DNA of 64,000 bases from the NCBI GenBank assembly GCA_040756515.1, contig JBFLYW010000005.1, forward strand, positions 1-64,000, in the 5' to 3' direction. Shown one piece after another: positions 1 through 7,929 of this stretch. How positions within the stretch are numbered: position 1 is the stretch's first letter; every line of letters starts with the position of its first letter. A program made the position numbers and the translations under genes. The notes beneath the pieces are model-generated. The model saw nothing but the letters and a program-made list of their open reading frames with translations, made no database searches and had not been told where the DNA came from. The stretch comes from DSXH01 sp020724325. Its GTDB lineage: Bacteria > Bacteroidota > Ignavibacteria > Ignavibacteriales > Melioribacteraceae.

Positions 1-475
1 AGCTTTTCCAGATTAATCGGCAACTGTTTTTTGCCAAATACTGATGCACTTCGCTACGCTTCGTGCATCAGTATTAATCCTTTTTCTATACATCAGCTGT
101 GTCTCTTATTTTAGGAGTGCAGTATATTGTATTCAACGGTTAACCGACCAAAATAATTTTTCAAATAATCTGAAACCGGGTTCTACTCCTCAATATATTT
201 TCCTAATTATTCGGTACAAATCCAAAGTTATAACCTAAGTAAATAATAATTCCTTTTTTAATTTCTAAGTGTAATATTATTAGCCGGAAATAAATTCAAA
301 AGCAGCAGCATAAAAAATTGAGAGAGAATTGTTTTATTCTAAATAAAAATTGATCGAGATTGATAAAGGCAAAAGTATCAATCGTTCAAAACGTAATTCA
401 ATCAGAGCTGTAAAAATCTTGATAACAAACAAATAGTTTTATATGTTTGCACAACTTAAAAATGGAGCAAAAAAA
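1..475. other. Intergenic region upstream of the lysine operon
   Basis: No convincing gene is visible here. A plus-strand frame is open from the left edge to a stop near 111, but it runs through a hairpin repeat and has no recognisable protein character. A 64-codon frame at 44-238 is also likely noise. The stretch from about 240 to 475 is AT-rich and should hold the lysine operon promoter. I do not see the conserved helices of a lysine riboswitch or another leader I can name. Confidence 0.6.
38..74. repeat. Perfect 12-bp inverted repeat (hairpin)
   Basis: ATACTGATGCAC at 38-49 is followed by a 13-nt loop and the exact reverse complement GTGCATCAGTAT at 63-74. It could be a REP-like element or a transcription terminator for a gene to the left of the window. 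There is no T-tract straight after it, so the terminator reading is weak. Confidence 0.7.
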
Positions 476-643
476 ATGAAAGCAGAGTGCCCTGTTTGCG
501 GTGCAATGATAGAGTTGCCAGATGAGACAGTAGTTGGAGAACTTATTGAATGCCCAGATTGTGGAACAGAGCTGGAAGTAGAATCACTCAATCCTCCTAC
601 TGTTAAAGAAGCTCCTCAAGAAGAAGAAGACTGGGGTGAATAG
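476..643 (+). CDS. lysW: LysW, amino-group carrier protein for lysine biosynthesis
   Basis: LysW is a small acidic carrier whose C-terminal glutamate gamma-carboxyl is joined to alpha-aminoadipate, so that all later lysine intermediates stay protein-bound in the cytoplasm. The 55-residue product has two zinc-knuckle pairs (C5/C8 and C26/C29), an acidic tail and the family-defining EDWGE C-terminus. I chose the ATG at 476 because it gives the normal family length and has GGAG at 464-467, eight bases upstream. The in-frame ATG at 443 would add 11 lysine-rich residues and bury that binding site. It is the first gene of the lys operon; its stop touches the next start codon. Identification is very secure. 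Confidence 0.95.
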   Translation: MKAECPVCGAMIELPDETVVGELIECPDCGTELEVESLNPPTVKEAPQEEEDWGE

Positions 644-1801
644 TTGGTCTGGGTTTTAGATTCAACATTAAGAGAAGGCGAACAAACCCCGGGAGTCTAT
701 TTCGATAAACACATTAAACTTGCAATTGCAACTCTACTGGATGAAATAGGAGTCAATATTATTGAAGCCGGTCATCCTATGGTTACACCGGAAATACATG
801 CCGCTGTAAAATCGATAGCACAAAAAGGATTTAAGTCTATTGTTGGCGCTCATTCACGTTCTCTGAAAAATGATGTAGACCTCGCTCTTGAATGTGGAGT
901 AGGGTTCATCGGTATTTTCTATTGTGTTTCCGATGAAAGACTTGCTGATGTTTTCAAAAAAGATCTTGATGAGGCAATCAAACTGATAACTGATGTAATA
1001 AAATATGCTAAGAGTAATAAACCAGATTTGTTAATTAGATATACGCCGGAAGATACTGTCCGTTCTCAATTCGAAAATGTTGTTAAAGCTGCTGTGGCTG
1101 CAGTTGAAGCCGGCGCAGATATTATAAGTGTGGCAGATACAACCGGATATATGGTGCCCGGTACCAGCCGCAGTATGTATGATTATATTTCCCGACTTAA
1201 AGATGAATTAGCAAACAGAAAGCAATTTCCTAAGGTTGCTGTTCACTGTCATAATGATAGAGGATTTGCACTGGCAAACGCACTTGATGCATACCGTGCA
1301 GGAGTGGATATTATAGACGCCGCAGCATTAGGACTTGGCGAACGAGCCGGTATTGTAGACCTTGCACAATTGTTAGTTACACTTACTGTTGACTTTAATG
1401 AAGATAGATGGAACCTTAAAAAAATTATAGAGCTTTATGACCTTGTAAGTAAACATTCAGGGATCCCAATTCCGGCTAACTACCCTATTACAGGTAACAA
1501 TGCATTTACACATTGTGCCGGTGTTCATACACATGCTGCTTCAATTAATCCAATGCACTACGAAAGTCTTCACCCCGAAATTCTTGGTCGCTCTACCAAT
1601 TTTGCTCTCGATCATATGTCCGGCATTGCCTCTCTAAGATATGCTCTCAATGTAATTAATGAAAATGATTTAGATGATGAACATCAACAATCTGTCCTTA
1701 GCGAAGTAAAAGCGGTTGGACAGCGTGGTCGCTCTGTAGACCTCGAAGAATTGAAACATATTGTTGATGCAGTTAAGCATCATAAGACCTACGCTAAATA
1801 G
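644..1801 (+). CDS. lysS: Homocitrate synthase
   Basis: Condenses acetyl-CoA with 2-oxoglutarate to give homocitrate, the first and normally lysine-inhibited step of the alpha-aminoadipate pathway. The 385-residue product is a DRE-TIM metallolyase: it opens with DSTLREGEQTPG (D6, R10, E11) and has the metal-binding HCHND motif at 201-205, followed by the C-terminal region typical of the LeuA/NifV/homocitrate synthase family. The start is TTG at 644, immediately after the lysW stop codon, so the genes are probably translationally coupled. The GGGGTGA at the end of lysW can serve as ribosome binding site. Isopropylmalate or citramalate synthase are alternatives by family, but placement between lysW and lysX decides for homocitrate. 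The symbol lysS here does not mean lysyl-tRNA synthetase. Confidence 0.88.
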   Translation: MVWVLDSTLREGEQTPGVYFDKHIKLAIATLLDEIGVNIIEAGHPMVTPEIHAAVKSIAQKGFKSIVGAHSRSLKNDVDLALECGVGFIGIFYCVSDERLADVFKKDLDEAIKLITDVIKYAKSNKPDLLIRYTPEDTVRSQFENVVKAAVAAVEAGADIISVADTTGYMVPGTSRSMYDYISRLKDELANRKQFPKVAVHCHNDRGFALANALDAYRAGVDIIDAAALGLGERAGIVDLAQLLVTLTVDFNEDRWNLKKIIELYDLVSKHSGIPIPANYPITGNNAFTHCAGVHTHAASINPMHYESLHPEILGRSTNFALDHMSGIASLRYALNVINENDLDDEHQQSVLSEVKAVGQRGRSVDLEELKHIVDAVKHHKTYAK

Positions 1802-1833
1802 AAACTTTTTAAAAGAACCCAGGAGGATTTTAA

Positions 1834-2679
1834 ATGAAAATAGGATTGCTTCATTCATTAATACGCAAAGATGAAAAATATTTAATGGATGAATTTGCTA
1901 AAATAAAAGGAATTGAACTTGTCATGATAGACGACCGCGAAATTACCTTTAACCTGGGTCATGATAAGTATAACCTGGATGCAGTAGTTGAACGATGCAT
2001 TAATCACTCACGCGCATTACACAGCTTAAAATTATTTGAAGCTGCCGGAGTAAAATGTGTAAATACATATAACGTGGCAACAATCTGTGGCGATAAACTT
2101 CTTACATCGGTTGCCCTCTCAGAAAACAATGTTCCACAGCCCGAAGTAAGAGTTGCTTTCATGGAAGACTCTGCTCTTAAGGCAATAGAAGAGATGGGTT
2201 ACCCGGTAGTACTTAAACCGGCAGTAGGAAGCTGGGGTAGATTGCTTTCAAAAGTTAACGATAGAGATGCAGCAGAAGCTATTCTTGAACACAAAACTGT
2301 GCTTGGCTCGTATCATCATTCAATCTTTTATATTCAGAAATATGTTGAGAAAAAAGGGAGAGATATTAGAAGCTTTGTTGTAGGTGATAAATGCATCGCG
2401 GCAATATATAGAACATCGCCGCACTGGATTACTAATACTGCTCGCGGCGGTCTTGCTACAAACTGTCCCGTAACAGATGAATTGAACGACGTCTCTGTCC
2501 GCGCTGCTAAAGCTGTTGGCGGCGGAATTGTTGCTATTGATGTTTTTGAAACTGAAGACGGACTGATGGTTAACGAAGTAAATTATACTATGGAATATAA
2601 AAACAGTGTTACAACTACCGGAGTTAACATTCCCCAGAAAATGGTTGAGTATATTTTGAAAGTTGCTGAAGGTATGTAA
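1834..2679 (+). CDS. lysX: LysX, LysW:alpha-aminoadipate ligase
   Basis: An ATP-grasp ligase that couples the amino group of alpha-aminoadipate to the C-terminal glutamate of LysW. The 281-residue protein matches the RimK/LysX family: ATP-binding VVLKPAVGSWGR at 125-136, the family motif NTARGG at 201-206 and metal-binding glutamate/asparagine in EVNYTMEYK near the C-terminus. AGGAGGAT lies just before the ATG, one of the strongest ribosome binding sites in the window. The paralogue ArgX loads glutamate instead for arginine synthesis, and some LysX enzymes do both; sequence alone does not exclude dual use. The gene overlaps lysY by one base (TAATG). Confidence 0.92.
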   Translation: MKIGLLHSLIRKDEKYLMDEFAKIKGIELVMIDDREITFNLGHDKYNLDAVVERCINHSRALHSLKLFEAAGVKCVNTYNVATICGDKLLTSVALSENNVPQPEVRVAFMEDSALKAIEEMGYPVVLKPAVGSWGRLLSKVNDRDAAEAILEHKTVLGSYHHSIFYIQKYVEKKGRDIRSFVVGDKCIAAIYRTSPHWITNTARGGLATNCPVTDELNDVSVRAAKAVGGGIVAIDVFETEDGLMVNEVNYTMEYKNSVTTTGVNIPQKMVEYILKVAEGM

Positions 2680-3725
2680 TGGAAAAAATCAAAGTATCTA
2701 TTGTAGGCGGCTCGGGTTACACTGGCGGAGAATTACTCCGGTTACTCCTATTCCATCCTAACGTTGAAGTTGCTGAAGTAACTTCGGAAAGTTATACGGG
2801 TAAATTTGTTTATAAAGTTCACCCGAATTTAAGAAAGTCAACTTCGCTTAAATTTATTTCACTTTCGGAATTACAGCAATGCGATATTCTCTTTTTATGT
2901 CTTCCGCATAATAGCTCGCAAAATCAATTTGATCGATTTAAAAATTTGGCTCCAAGAATTATTGATCTTAGTGCCGACTTCAGATTGAAAAGCCCATCAG
3001 AATATGAGAAATGGTACGGACATAAACATGCACGCCCGGAATTACTGAATGAATTTGTGTATGGAATTCCTGAGCTTCACCGCGAGGAAATGAAAAATGC
3101 CAAATACATTTCGAGTGCAGGATGTAATGCTACTGCAAGTATTCTGGCTCTTTACCCGTTATTTAAAAACGATCTTGTTGAAGAAGATAGAACTGTAATA
3201 GAAGTTAAAGTAGGAAGCAGCGAAGGCGGCAATAAAGTTAATGAAGGTTCGCATCATCCTGAAAGAGCCGGTGTTGTTAGGTCTTATATGCCCACTCAAC
3301 ACAGACACACAGCAGAAATATTACAGGAATTATCTTTTGGTAAAAAAATTAATGTTCACTTTTCTGCTACAGCTATAGATATTGTGCGCGGTTTACTTGC
3401 AACTTGTCACGTGTTTTTGAAAAAGGATCTTCAGGAAAAAGAGATCTGGAAAATTTACCGCGAAGTGTATGGCAAAGAATCGTTTATCAGAATTGTGAAA
3501 GAGAGCGAAGGAATTTACCGTTATCCGGAACCAAAATTATTAACCGGTACAAATTATTGCGATATCAGTTTTAAGAAAGATGAATTATCAAATCGTCTTG
3601 TTGTAATAAGTGCAATTGATAATCTGATGAAAGGAGCAGCCGGGCAAGCACTTCAGGCATTTAATTTAATGTATGGATTTGATGAAAGAACCGGACTCGA
3701 ATTCCCTGGTTTACATCCAATTTAA
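2679..3725 (+). CDS. lysY: LysY, LysW-gamma-aminoadipyl-phosphate reductase
   Basis: An ArgC-type NADPH-dependent reductase that turns the LysW-bound acyl phosphate into the semialdehyde. It is 348 residues long, with an N-terminal Rossmann motif GGSGYTGGELL (10-20), the catalytic cysteine C149 in SSAGCNAT, and the histidine-containing PTQHRHTAEI region. The length and layout are the same as ArgC of arginine synthesis, so the lysine assignment rests on being in the lysW-lysX-lysZ-lysJ operon. It begins on the lysX stop codon (TAATG overlap). A role in arginine synthesis as well cannot be ruled out. Confidence 0.9.
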   Translation: MEKIKVSIVGGSGYTGGELLRLLLFHPNVEVAEVTSESYTGKFVYKVHPNLRKSTSLKFISLSELQQCDILFLCLPHNSSQNQFDRFKNLAPRIIDLSADFRLKSPSEYEKWYGHKHARPELLNEFVYGIPELHREEMKNAKYISSAGCNATASILALYPLFKNDLVEEDRTVIEVKVGSSEGGNKVNEGSHHPERAGVVRSYMPTQHRHTAEILQELSFGKKINVHFSATAIDIVRGLLATCHVFLKKDLQEKEIWKIYREVYGKESFIRIVKESEGIYRYPEPKLLTGTNYCDISFKKDELSNRLVVISAIDNLMKGAAGQALQAFNLMYGFDERTGLEFPGLHPI

Positions 3726-3738
3726 GGTCTACTCAATT

Positions 3739-4383
3739 ATGTGCAGATTACTTTACGTTAACTCCAAAACCGAATTCAATATTTCAGACTTTCTAAAGAA
3801 ATTTGCTGAGATCTCGCGTAACAACCGCGAATATCAGGGACATGGCTGGGGCTGTGCATTCATTCAAAATAAAAAATGGGTTCACTACAAAAATATCTTA
3901 CCGATTTGGGAAGAGGATTTTTCACGGTTTGGTCTAACAACAAGATTAATTGCCCATGCAAGAAGCGCCTTTAAGGATGAAGGAATTTTTGTCGATAACA
4001 ACATGCCGTTTTATAATGAAAAATACGTTTTTATTTTTAATGGCGAATTAAGAGGAGTTAAAATTAAAATAGAGGGAAGAATAGGTGCAGAAAAAATTTT
4101 CAATTTCATACAAAGGTTTGACAATAACGGAATTGGAAACGGAATTTTGAAAGGAACAGAGATTATTAAAAAAAAATCCCATTATGTTAGAGCGATGAAT
4201 TTGATGATTGCCGATGATAAATCTACCTACGTTTATTCTCATTTTAATGAAGACCACGAATATTTTACAATGCAAATGAAAAAATCGGAAAATGAAATTG
4301 TCGTCTGCTCAGATCCGTTTACAGGTGAAATGAACTGGAAACCAATAGAAAATAATTCTCTGTTGGAGTTCGAATGTATCTAA
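3739..4383 (+). CDS. Class II glutamine amidotransferase-like (EgtC-type) hydrolase in the lys operon
   Basis: A 214-residue N-terminal-nucleophile hydrolase of the GATase II fold. The start at 3739 is preferred because it puts cysteine at position 2 (MCRLLYV), which becomes the nucleophile after Met removal; AAGGT lies ten bases upstream. Other family landmarks are GHGWG (34-38), AHAR with R75, and the oxyanion pair N101-G102 in FNGEL. The segment that normally reads TDSE, whose Asp holds the free alpha-amino group of glutamine, here reads IGAE (115-118), so that Asp is missing. There is no synthase or ammonia-acceptor domain. It sits between lysY and lysZ, overlapping lysZ by 10 bases. Known relatives include EgtC, a gamma-glutamyl amide hydrolase. 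I infer that it may hydrolyse LysW-gamma-lysine in place of LysK; its true substrate is unknown. Confidence 0.75.
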   Translation: MCRLLYVNSKTEFNISDFLKKFAEISRNNREYQGHGWGCAFIQNKKWVHYKNILPIWEEDFSRFGLTTRLIAHARSAFKDEGIFVDNNMPFYNEKYVFIFNGELRGVKIKIEGRIGAEKIFNFIQRFDNNGIGNGILKGTEIIKKKSHYVRAMNLMIADDKSTYVYSHFNEDHEYFTMQMKKSENEIVVCSDPFTGEMNWKPIENNSLLEFECI

Positions 4384-5165
4384 TCAAAATTGGCGGCGGA
4401 AAAGGGATTAATCTGAAAGGAATAATATCCGACCTTTCTGCACAGAAAGAGAAAATGATTATTGTCCATGGTGCAAATGCAGCAAGAGATGAACTGGCTT
4501 CCAAAATTGGATTCCAGAAAAGATTAGTTACGTCACTTTCAGGATACGATTCTGTACTAAGCGATGAAACAACTATCGATTTAATGATGATGACCTACGC
4601 CGGGTTAAAAAACAAACGAATAGTTGAACTGTGCCAGCAGCATGGAATTAATGCAGTTGGTTTATCCGGAATAGACGGTAAGGCGATCCAGGGAAAACGT
4701 AACAGCGGTATTAAGATTAGAGAAGGCGGCAAAACACTTTTGCTAAGAGATTTTTCCGGAAAACCAAAATCAATTAATAAAGAATTGATAAACCTTCTGA
4801 TGGAAAATGGTTACACTCCCGTTTTATCCGTTCCACTGATAGACGAAAATAATTGTGCGATTAATTCCGAAAATGACGACATAATTGCTTTACTCCATTC
4901 CGAATTCAAAGCTGAAAAAGTAATCTCTCTTATTGAAGAACCTGGATTTCTATTAGATAAAAACGATCCTTCCACACTCGTTTCCAATATCTTTAAAGAG
5001 GAATTAGAAACGATGGAACAAAAAGTAATTGGCAGAATGAAAAGAAAAATTCTTGCTTTAAGAAAATTATTTGAATCGGGCGATACTACCGTAATATTGT
5101 GCGATGGTAGAACAGAGCACCCGATTATAGACGCACTAAATGGAAAAGGAACTATAATAAAATGA
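4374..5165 (+). CDS. lysZ: LysZ, LysW-gamma-aminoadipate kinase
   Basis: An ArgB-type amino-acid kinase that phosphorylates the free carboxyl of LysW-bound alpha-aminoadipate. The 263-residue protein has the N-terminal KIGGGKG motif, the HGAN loop (IIVHGANAA), and the C-terminal nucleotide-binding stretch with GRMKRKILALRK. It lacks the Arg-sensitive N-terminal helix found in arginine-regulated N-acetylglutamate kinases. It overlaps the amidotransferase-like gene by 10 bases and lysJ by 4 bases (ATGA), so translation is likely coupled. By family alone it could act in arginine synthesis; the operon context supports lysine. Confidence 0.92.
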   Translation: MYLIKIGGGKGINLKGIISDLSAQKEKMIIVHGANAARDELASKIGFQKRLVTSLSGYDSVLSDETTIDLMMMTYAGLKNKRIVELCQQHGINAVGLSGIDGKAIQGKRNSGIKIREGGKTLLLRDFSGKPKSINKELINLLMENGYTPVLSVPLIDENNCAINSENDDIIALLHSEFKAEKVISLIEEPGFLLDKNDPSTLVSNIFKEELETMEQKVIGRMKRKILALRKLFESGDTTVILCDGRTEHPIIDALNGKGTIIK

Positions 5166-6316
5166 GTAATTACAAATCATTAATTGATCAATACGAGGTT
5201 GATGTTTATCCCCGCCGCGATGTTGTACTTGTTAAAGGTAAAGATGCCCGCGTATGGGATGATATAGGAAACGAATATATCGACATGGCTGCAGGTATTT
5301 CGGTTGCTAACATTGGACATGCAAACAGTAAAGTTGCTGAAGCTATTTCTAAACAAGCAGAAATACTTATTACTTGTCCCAATACATTTTACAACGATGC
5401 CAAAGCAATCTTTTTAGAAAAGCTATTTAGTGTAGTTCCTAAAAACCTTACCCGTGCTTTTTTAACTAACAGTGGAACTGAAGCAATTGAAGCGGCAATA
5501 AAATTTGCACGGCTGAATACTAAGAAGACTAAAATTATTGCTGCAATGAAAGGATTCCACGGCAGAACATACGGTGCATTAAGTGCAACTTATAAAAAAG
5601 AATACAGAGATGGATTTGAGCCGCTTGTGCCCGGATTCGATTTTGCACCTTATAATAATTTTGAAAAACTTGAACAATTAGTGAACGAAGAAACCGCTGC
5701 TATTATTCTTGAACCTGTTCAAGGTGAGGGTGGTATCAATATCGGTCAGAAAGAATATTTCTGTAAAGTAAGAGAACTTTGCGATAAGAAAAACATCCTG
5801 CTTATTATTGATGAGATTCAGACTGGATTTTGTAGGACGGGAAAATTATTTGCCATAGAGCATCTTGGAGTTGAAGCCGATATGATGACGCTTGCAAAAT
5901 CAATTGCAGGTGGATTCCCTATGGGTGCATTATTATGTTCGGATAAAATGAAAATTGAAAAAACTAAACATGGTTCTACATTCGGCGGTAATCCGCTGGC
6001 TTGTGCAGCAGGAAGCGCTTCTCTCGATTTTATGATCGAAAATAAATTGTGGGAGGCTGCCGATGCAAAAGGAAAATATTTTAAGAACAAGCTTGAGAAA
6101 CTTTCTCTTTCTAAAATTCGTGAAATCAGAATTATCGGTTTAATGATCGGAATAGAATTGAAAGAAAAAGTTCAGCCATATTTAGAAGAATTGTTGAAAC
6201 GGAAAATTGTGGCTTTACCGGCGGGAACTACTGTCTTAAGAATGCTTCCTCCTCTTGTAATTAGCTACGAGGATCTAGATAAAGTGGCTTCTGAATTGAA
6301 CGATTTATTAAAGTAG
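5162..6316 (+). CDS. lysJ: LysJ, LysW-gamma-aminoadipate-semialdehyde aminotransferase
   Basis: A class III PLP aminotransferase of the ArgD/LysJ type that forms LysW-gamma-lysine using glutamate as amino donor. It is 384 residues long, with NSGTEAIEAAIKFAR (103-117), DEIQTGFCRTG containing the cofactor-binding Asp (from 217), and the PLP lysine K246 in TLAKSIAGGFPMG. It starts in a four-base ATGA overlap with lysZ and is the last gene of the operon. LysK (releasing hydrolase) and LysN do not follow. Confidence 0.92.
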   Translation: MSNYKSLIDQYEVDVYPRRDVVLVKGKDARVWDDIGNEYIDMAAGISVANIGHANSKVAEAISKQAEILITCPNTFYNDAKAIFLEKLFSVVPKNLTRAFLTNSGTEAIEAAIKFARLNTKKTKIIAAMKGFHGRTYGALSATYKKEYRDGFEPLVPGFDFAPYNNFEKLEQLVNEETAAIILEPVQGEGGINIGQKEYFCKVRELCDKKNILLIIDEIQTGFCRTGKLFAIEHLGVEADMMTLAKSIAGGFPMGALLCSDKMKIEKTKHGSTFGGNPLACAAGSASLDFMIENKLWEAADAKGKYFKNKLEKLSLSKIREIRIIGLMIGIELKEKVQPYLEELLKRKIVALPAGTTVLRMLPPLVISYEDLDKVASELNDLLK

Positions 6317-6557
6317 AAGAACAAGCAGAGGAAATTAATTTATCTGTATAAAAAGAATTTTCAACTATATGAATTCTTTTCAAGCTAATTTAAGTACTAA
6401 TTGACTTCTGAAAAATTTAGGAATGTTATTTCGAATCCCGCAAAGCGGGATGAGAAATGACAAGCGATATTTTTTAGAAGTTGCTACTAAGATGCTTTCT
6501 TTGACTTTATAATCACTTTTAGAGTATTTTGCAACCCAAAATTATACCATTATTGTT
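6317..6557. other. Intergenic region with hairpins between lysJ and nuoA
   Basis: No gene is seen. AAAAGAATT at 6351-6359 pairs with AATTCTTTT at 6372-6380, a possible weak terminator for the lys operon without a clean following T-run. ATCCCGC-AAA-GCGGGAT at 6435-6451 is a perfect GC-rich hairpin. It is joined to a dispersed repeat (6455-6483, minus orientation) whose core also occurs near 15116 and 40098. Confidence 0.6.
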
Positions 6558-6926
6558 ATGATTCACAATTACATACCCATTTTTTTCGTCTTATTAATTG
6601 CAGCCGTAATTGCTGGAGCTATTGTATATTCTTCTATACTTTTCGGTCCATACAGACCAAACAAAATTAAACAGCTTTCTTACGAAAGCGGTAAAAACCC
6701 GATCGGCTCTACACACGAACGTATTTCGATAAAATACTATCTGGTTGCAATGCTCTTTATAATTTTTGATATAGAGGTCATTTATGTTTATCCCTGGGCA
6801 GTGCAATTCAAATCCCTTTACACCGAGTTTGGAATTTTTGCTTTTATGCCGATGTTTATATTTTTAGTTGTGCTTGAACTGGGGTTCCTTTATATTTTCG
6901 CGAAAGGAGGATTAAAATGGGATTAG
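6558..6926 (+). CDS. nuoA: NADH-quinone oxidoreductase subunit A
   Basis: A 122-residue membrane subunit of complex I. It has three hydrophobic segments (about 6-28, 60-82 and 92-116), and between the first and second the conserved loop with SYESGKNPIGS and the acidic DIEVIYVYPWA motif that help form the quinone-entry region. Its 3' end overlaps nuoB by 10 bases. It opens a nuoA-F cluster. No strong ribosome binding site is visible before the ATG. Confidence 0.95.
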   Translation: MIHNYIPIFFVLLIAAVIAGAIVYSSILFGPYRPNKIKQLSYESGKNPIGSTHERISIKYYLVAMLFIIFDIEVIYVYPWAVQFKSLYTEFGIFAFMPMFIFLVVLELGFLYIFAKGGLKWD

Positions 6927-7435
6927 AAGCAAAATTACATCAGGATGGATTTATAACAACAACAATAGATGCAATTATTGGCTGGGCGCGTAGAAGCTCG
7001 GTTTGGCCTATGCCAATGGGAATTTCGTGCTGTGCAATTGAAATGATTGCTGCTGCAGATCCTAAATACGATTTAGCACGTTTCGGTTCCGAAGTTATGA
7101 GGTTTACTCCGCGGCAATGCGACCTAATGATTGTTGCCGGAACTGTTACATATAAAATGGCTCATGTTGTTCGTAGAATATATGACCAGATGCCTGAACC
7201 AAAATGGGTAATTGCTATGGGCGCTTGCACATCTTCGGGCGGAATGTACCGTTCATACAGTGTTGTCCAGGGTATAGACCAGTTTCTTCCCGTTGATGTC
7301 TATACTGCCGGCTGTCCTCCTCGTCCGGAAAACTTAATTAATGCCATTATGACTATTCAACAAAAAATTTCTAAAACCAGAGCAAGAGATTTTCAGGATC
7401 AGGCGGTTTTCAATCCTGCAATCGCAAATAATTGA
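6917..7435 (+). CDS. nuoB: NADH-quinone oxidoreductase subunit B
   Basis: A 172-residue peripheral-arm subunit carrying the terminal 4Fe-4S cluster N2 next to the quinone site. All four ligand cysteines are present: the unusual adjacent pair C38-C39, C104 in MGACTSSGGMY, and C133 in AGCPPRPE. AAGGAGG lies just upstream, inside the end of nuoA. The stop is followed after one base by nuoC. Confidence 0.96.
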   Translation: MGLEAKLHQDGFITTTIDAIIGWARRSSVWPMPMGISCCAIEMIAAADPKYDLARFGSEVMRFTPRQCDLMIVAGTVTYKMAHVVRRIYDQMPEPKWVIAMGACTSSGGMYRSYSVVQGIDQFLPVDVYTAGCPPRPENLINAIMTIQQKISKTRARDFQDQAVFNPAIANN

Positions 7436-7436
7436 T

Positions 7437-7928
7437 ATGGAATTAAAATTACTTTTAGCTGAAAAACTAAAGAAAAATTTTGGTGATAATATTCAGGAAA
7501 TTTCTGATTTTAGAAACGACCTCTCAATTACAGTCAACTCTAAAATAATTGTTGACGTAGCAAAATTCATTAAAGAAGATTCCGAACTTGAATTTGTTAT
7601 GTGTAAGGATGTAACCGCAATCGATTGGGCTTCTCGTAAAAACAGATTTACGGTTGTCTATCATGTCTATTCATTTAAGAATAATTTTACATTACGAATT
7701 AAATCAAATATAACCGATGATAACCCAACAATCGATTCTGTTACGCCGGTTTGGGCAAGTGCCGACTGGTACGAAAGGGAGACCTACGATATGTACGGAA
7801 TCATCTTCAAAAATCATCCTGATCTTCGTAGAATGTATATGCCGGAAGGATTCCAGTATTATCCATTAAGAAAAGAATTTCCGGTATTAGGAATACCCGG
7901 TTCATTACCATTACCCGAAAAAATCTAA
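7437..7928 (+). CDS. nuoC: NADH-quinone oxidoreductase subunit C
   Basis: A 163-residue 30-kDa-type subunit of the complex I hydrophilic arm. The family signature ERETYDMYGIIFKNHPDLRR is clear, followed by a C-terminal PEGFQYYPLRKEFP. It is a stand-alone NuoC, not fused to NuoD as in Escherichia coli. The gene sits between nuoB and nuoD with one-base gaps on both sides. Confidence 0.95.
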   Translation: MELKLLLAEKLKKNFGDNIQEISDFRNDLSITVNSKIIVDVAKFIKEDSELEFVMCKDVTAIDWASRKNRFTVVYHVYSFKNNFTLRIKSNITDDNPTIDSVTPVWASADWYERETYDMYGIIFKNHPDLRRMYMPEGFQYYPLRKEFPVLGIPGSLPLPEKI

Positions 7929-7929
7929 T

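Noticed and set aside
240..475. Lysine riboswitch before lysW
   Set aside because: The leader is AT-rich and I could not find the conserved multi-helix core or a terminator hairpin of the L-box.
3739..4383. Glutaminase subunit of an amidotransferase
   Set aside because: No synthase partner is adjacent and the Asp that binds free glutamine is replaced, so ammonia production from glutamine is unlikely.
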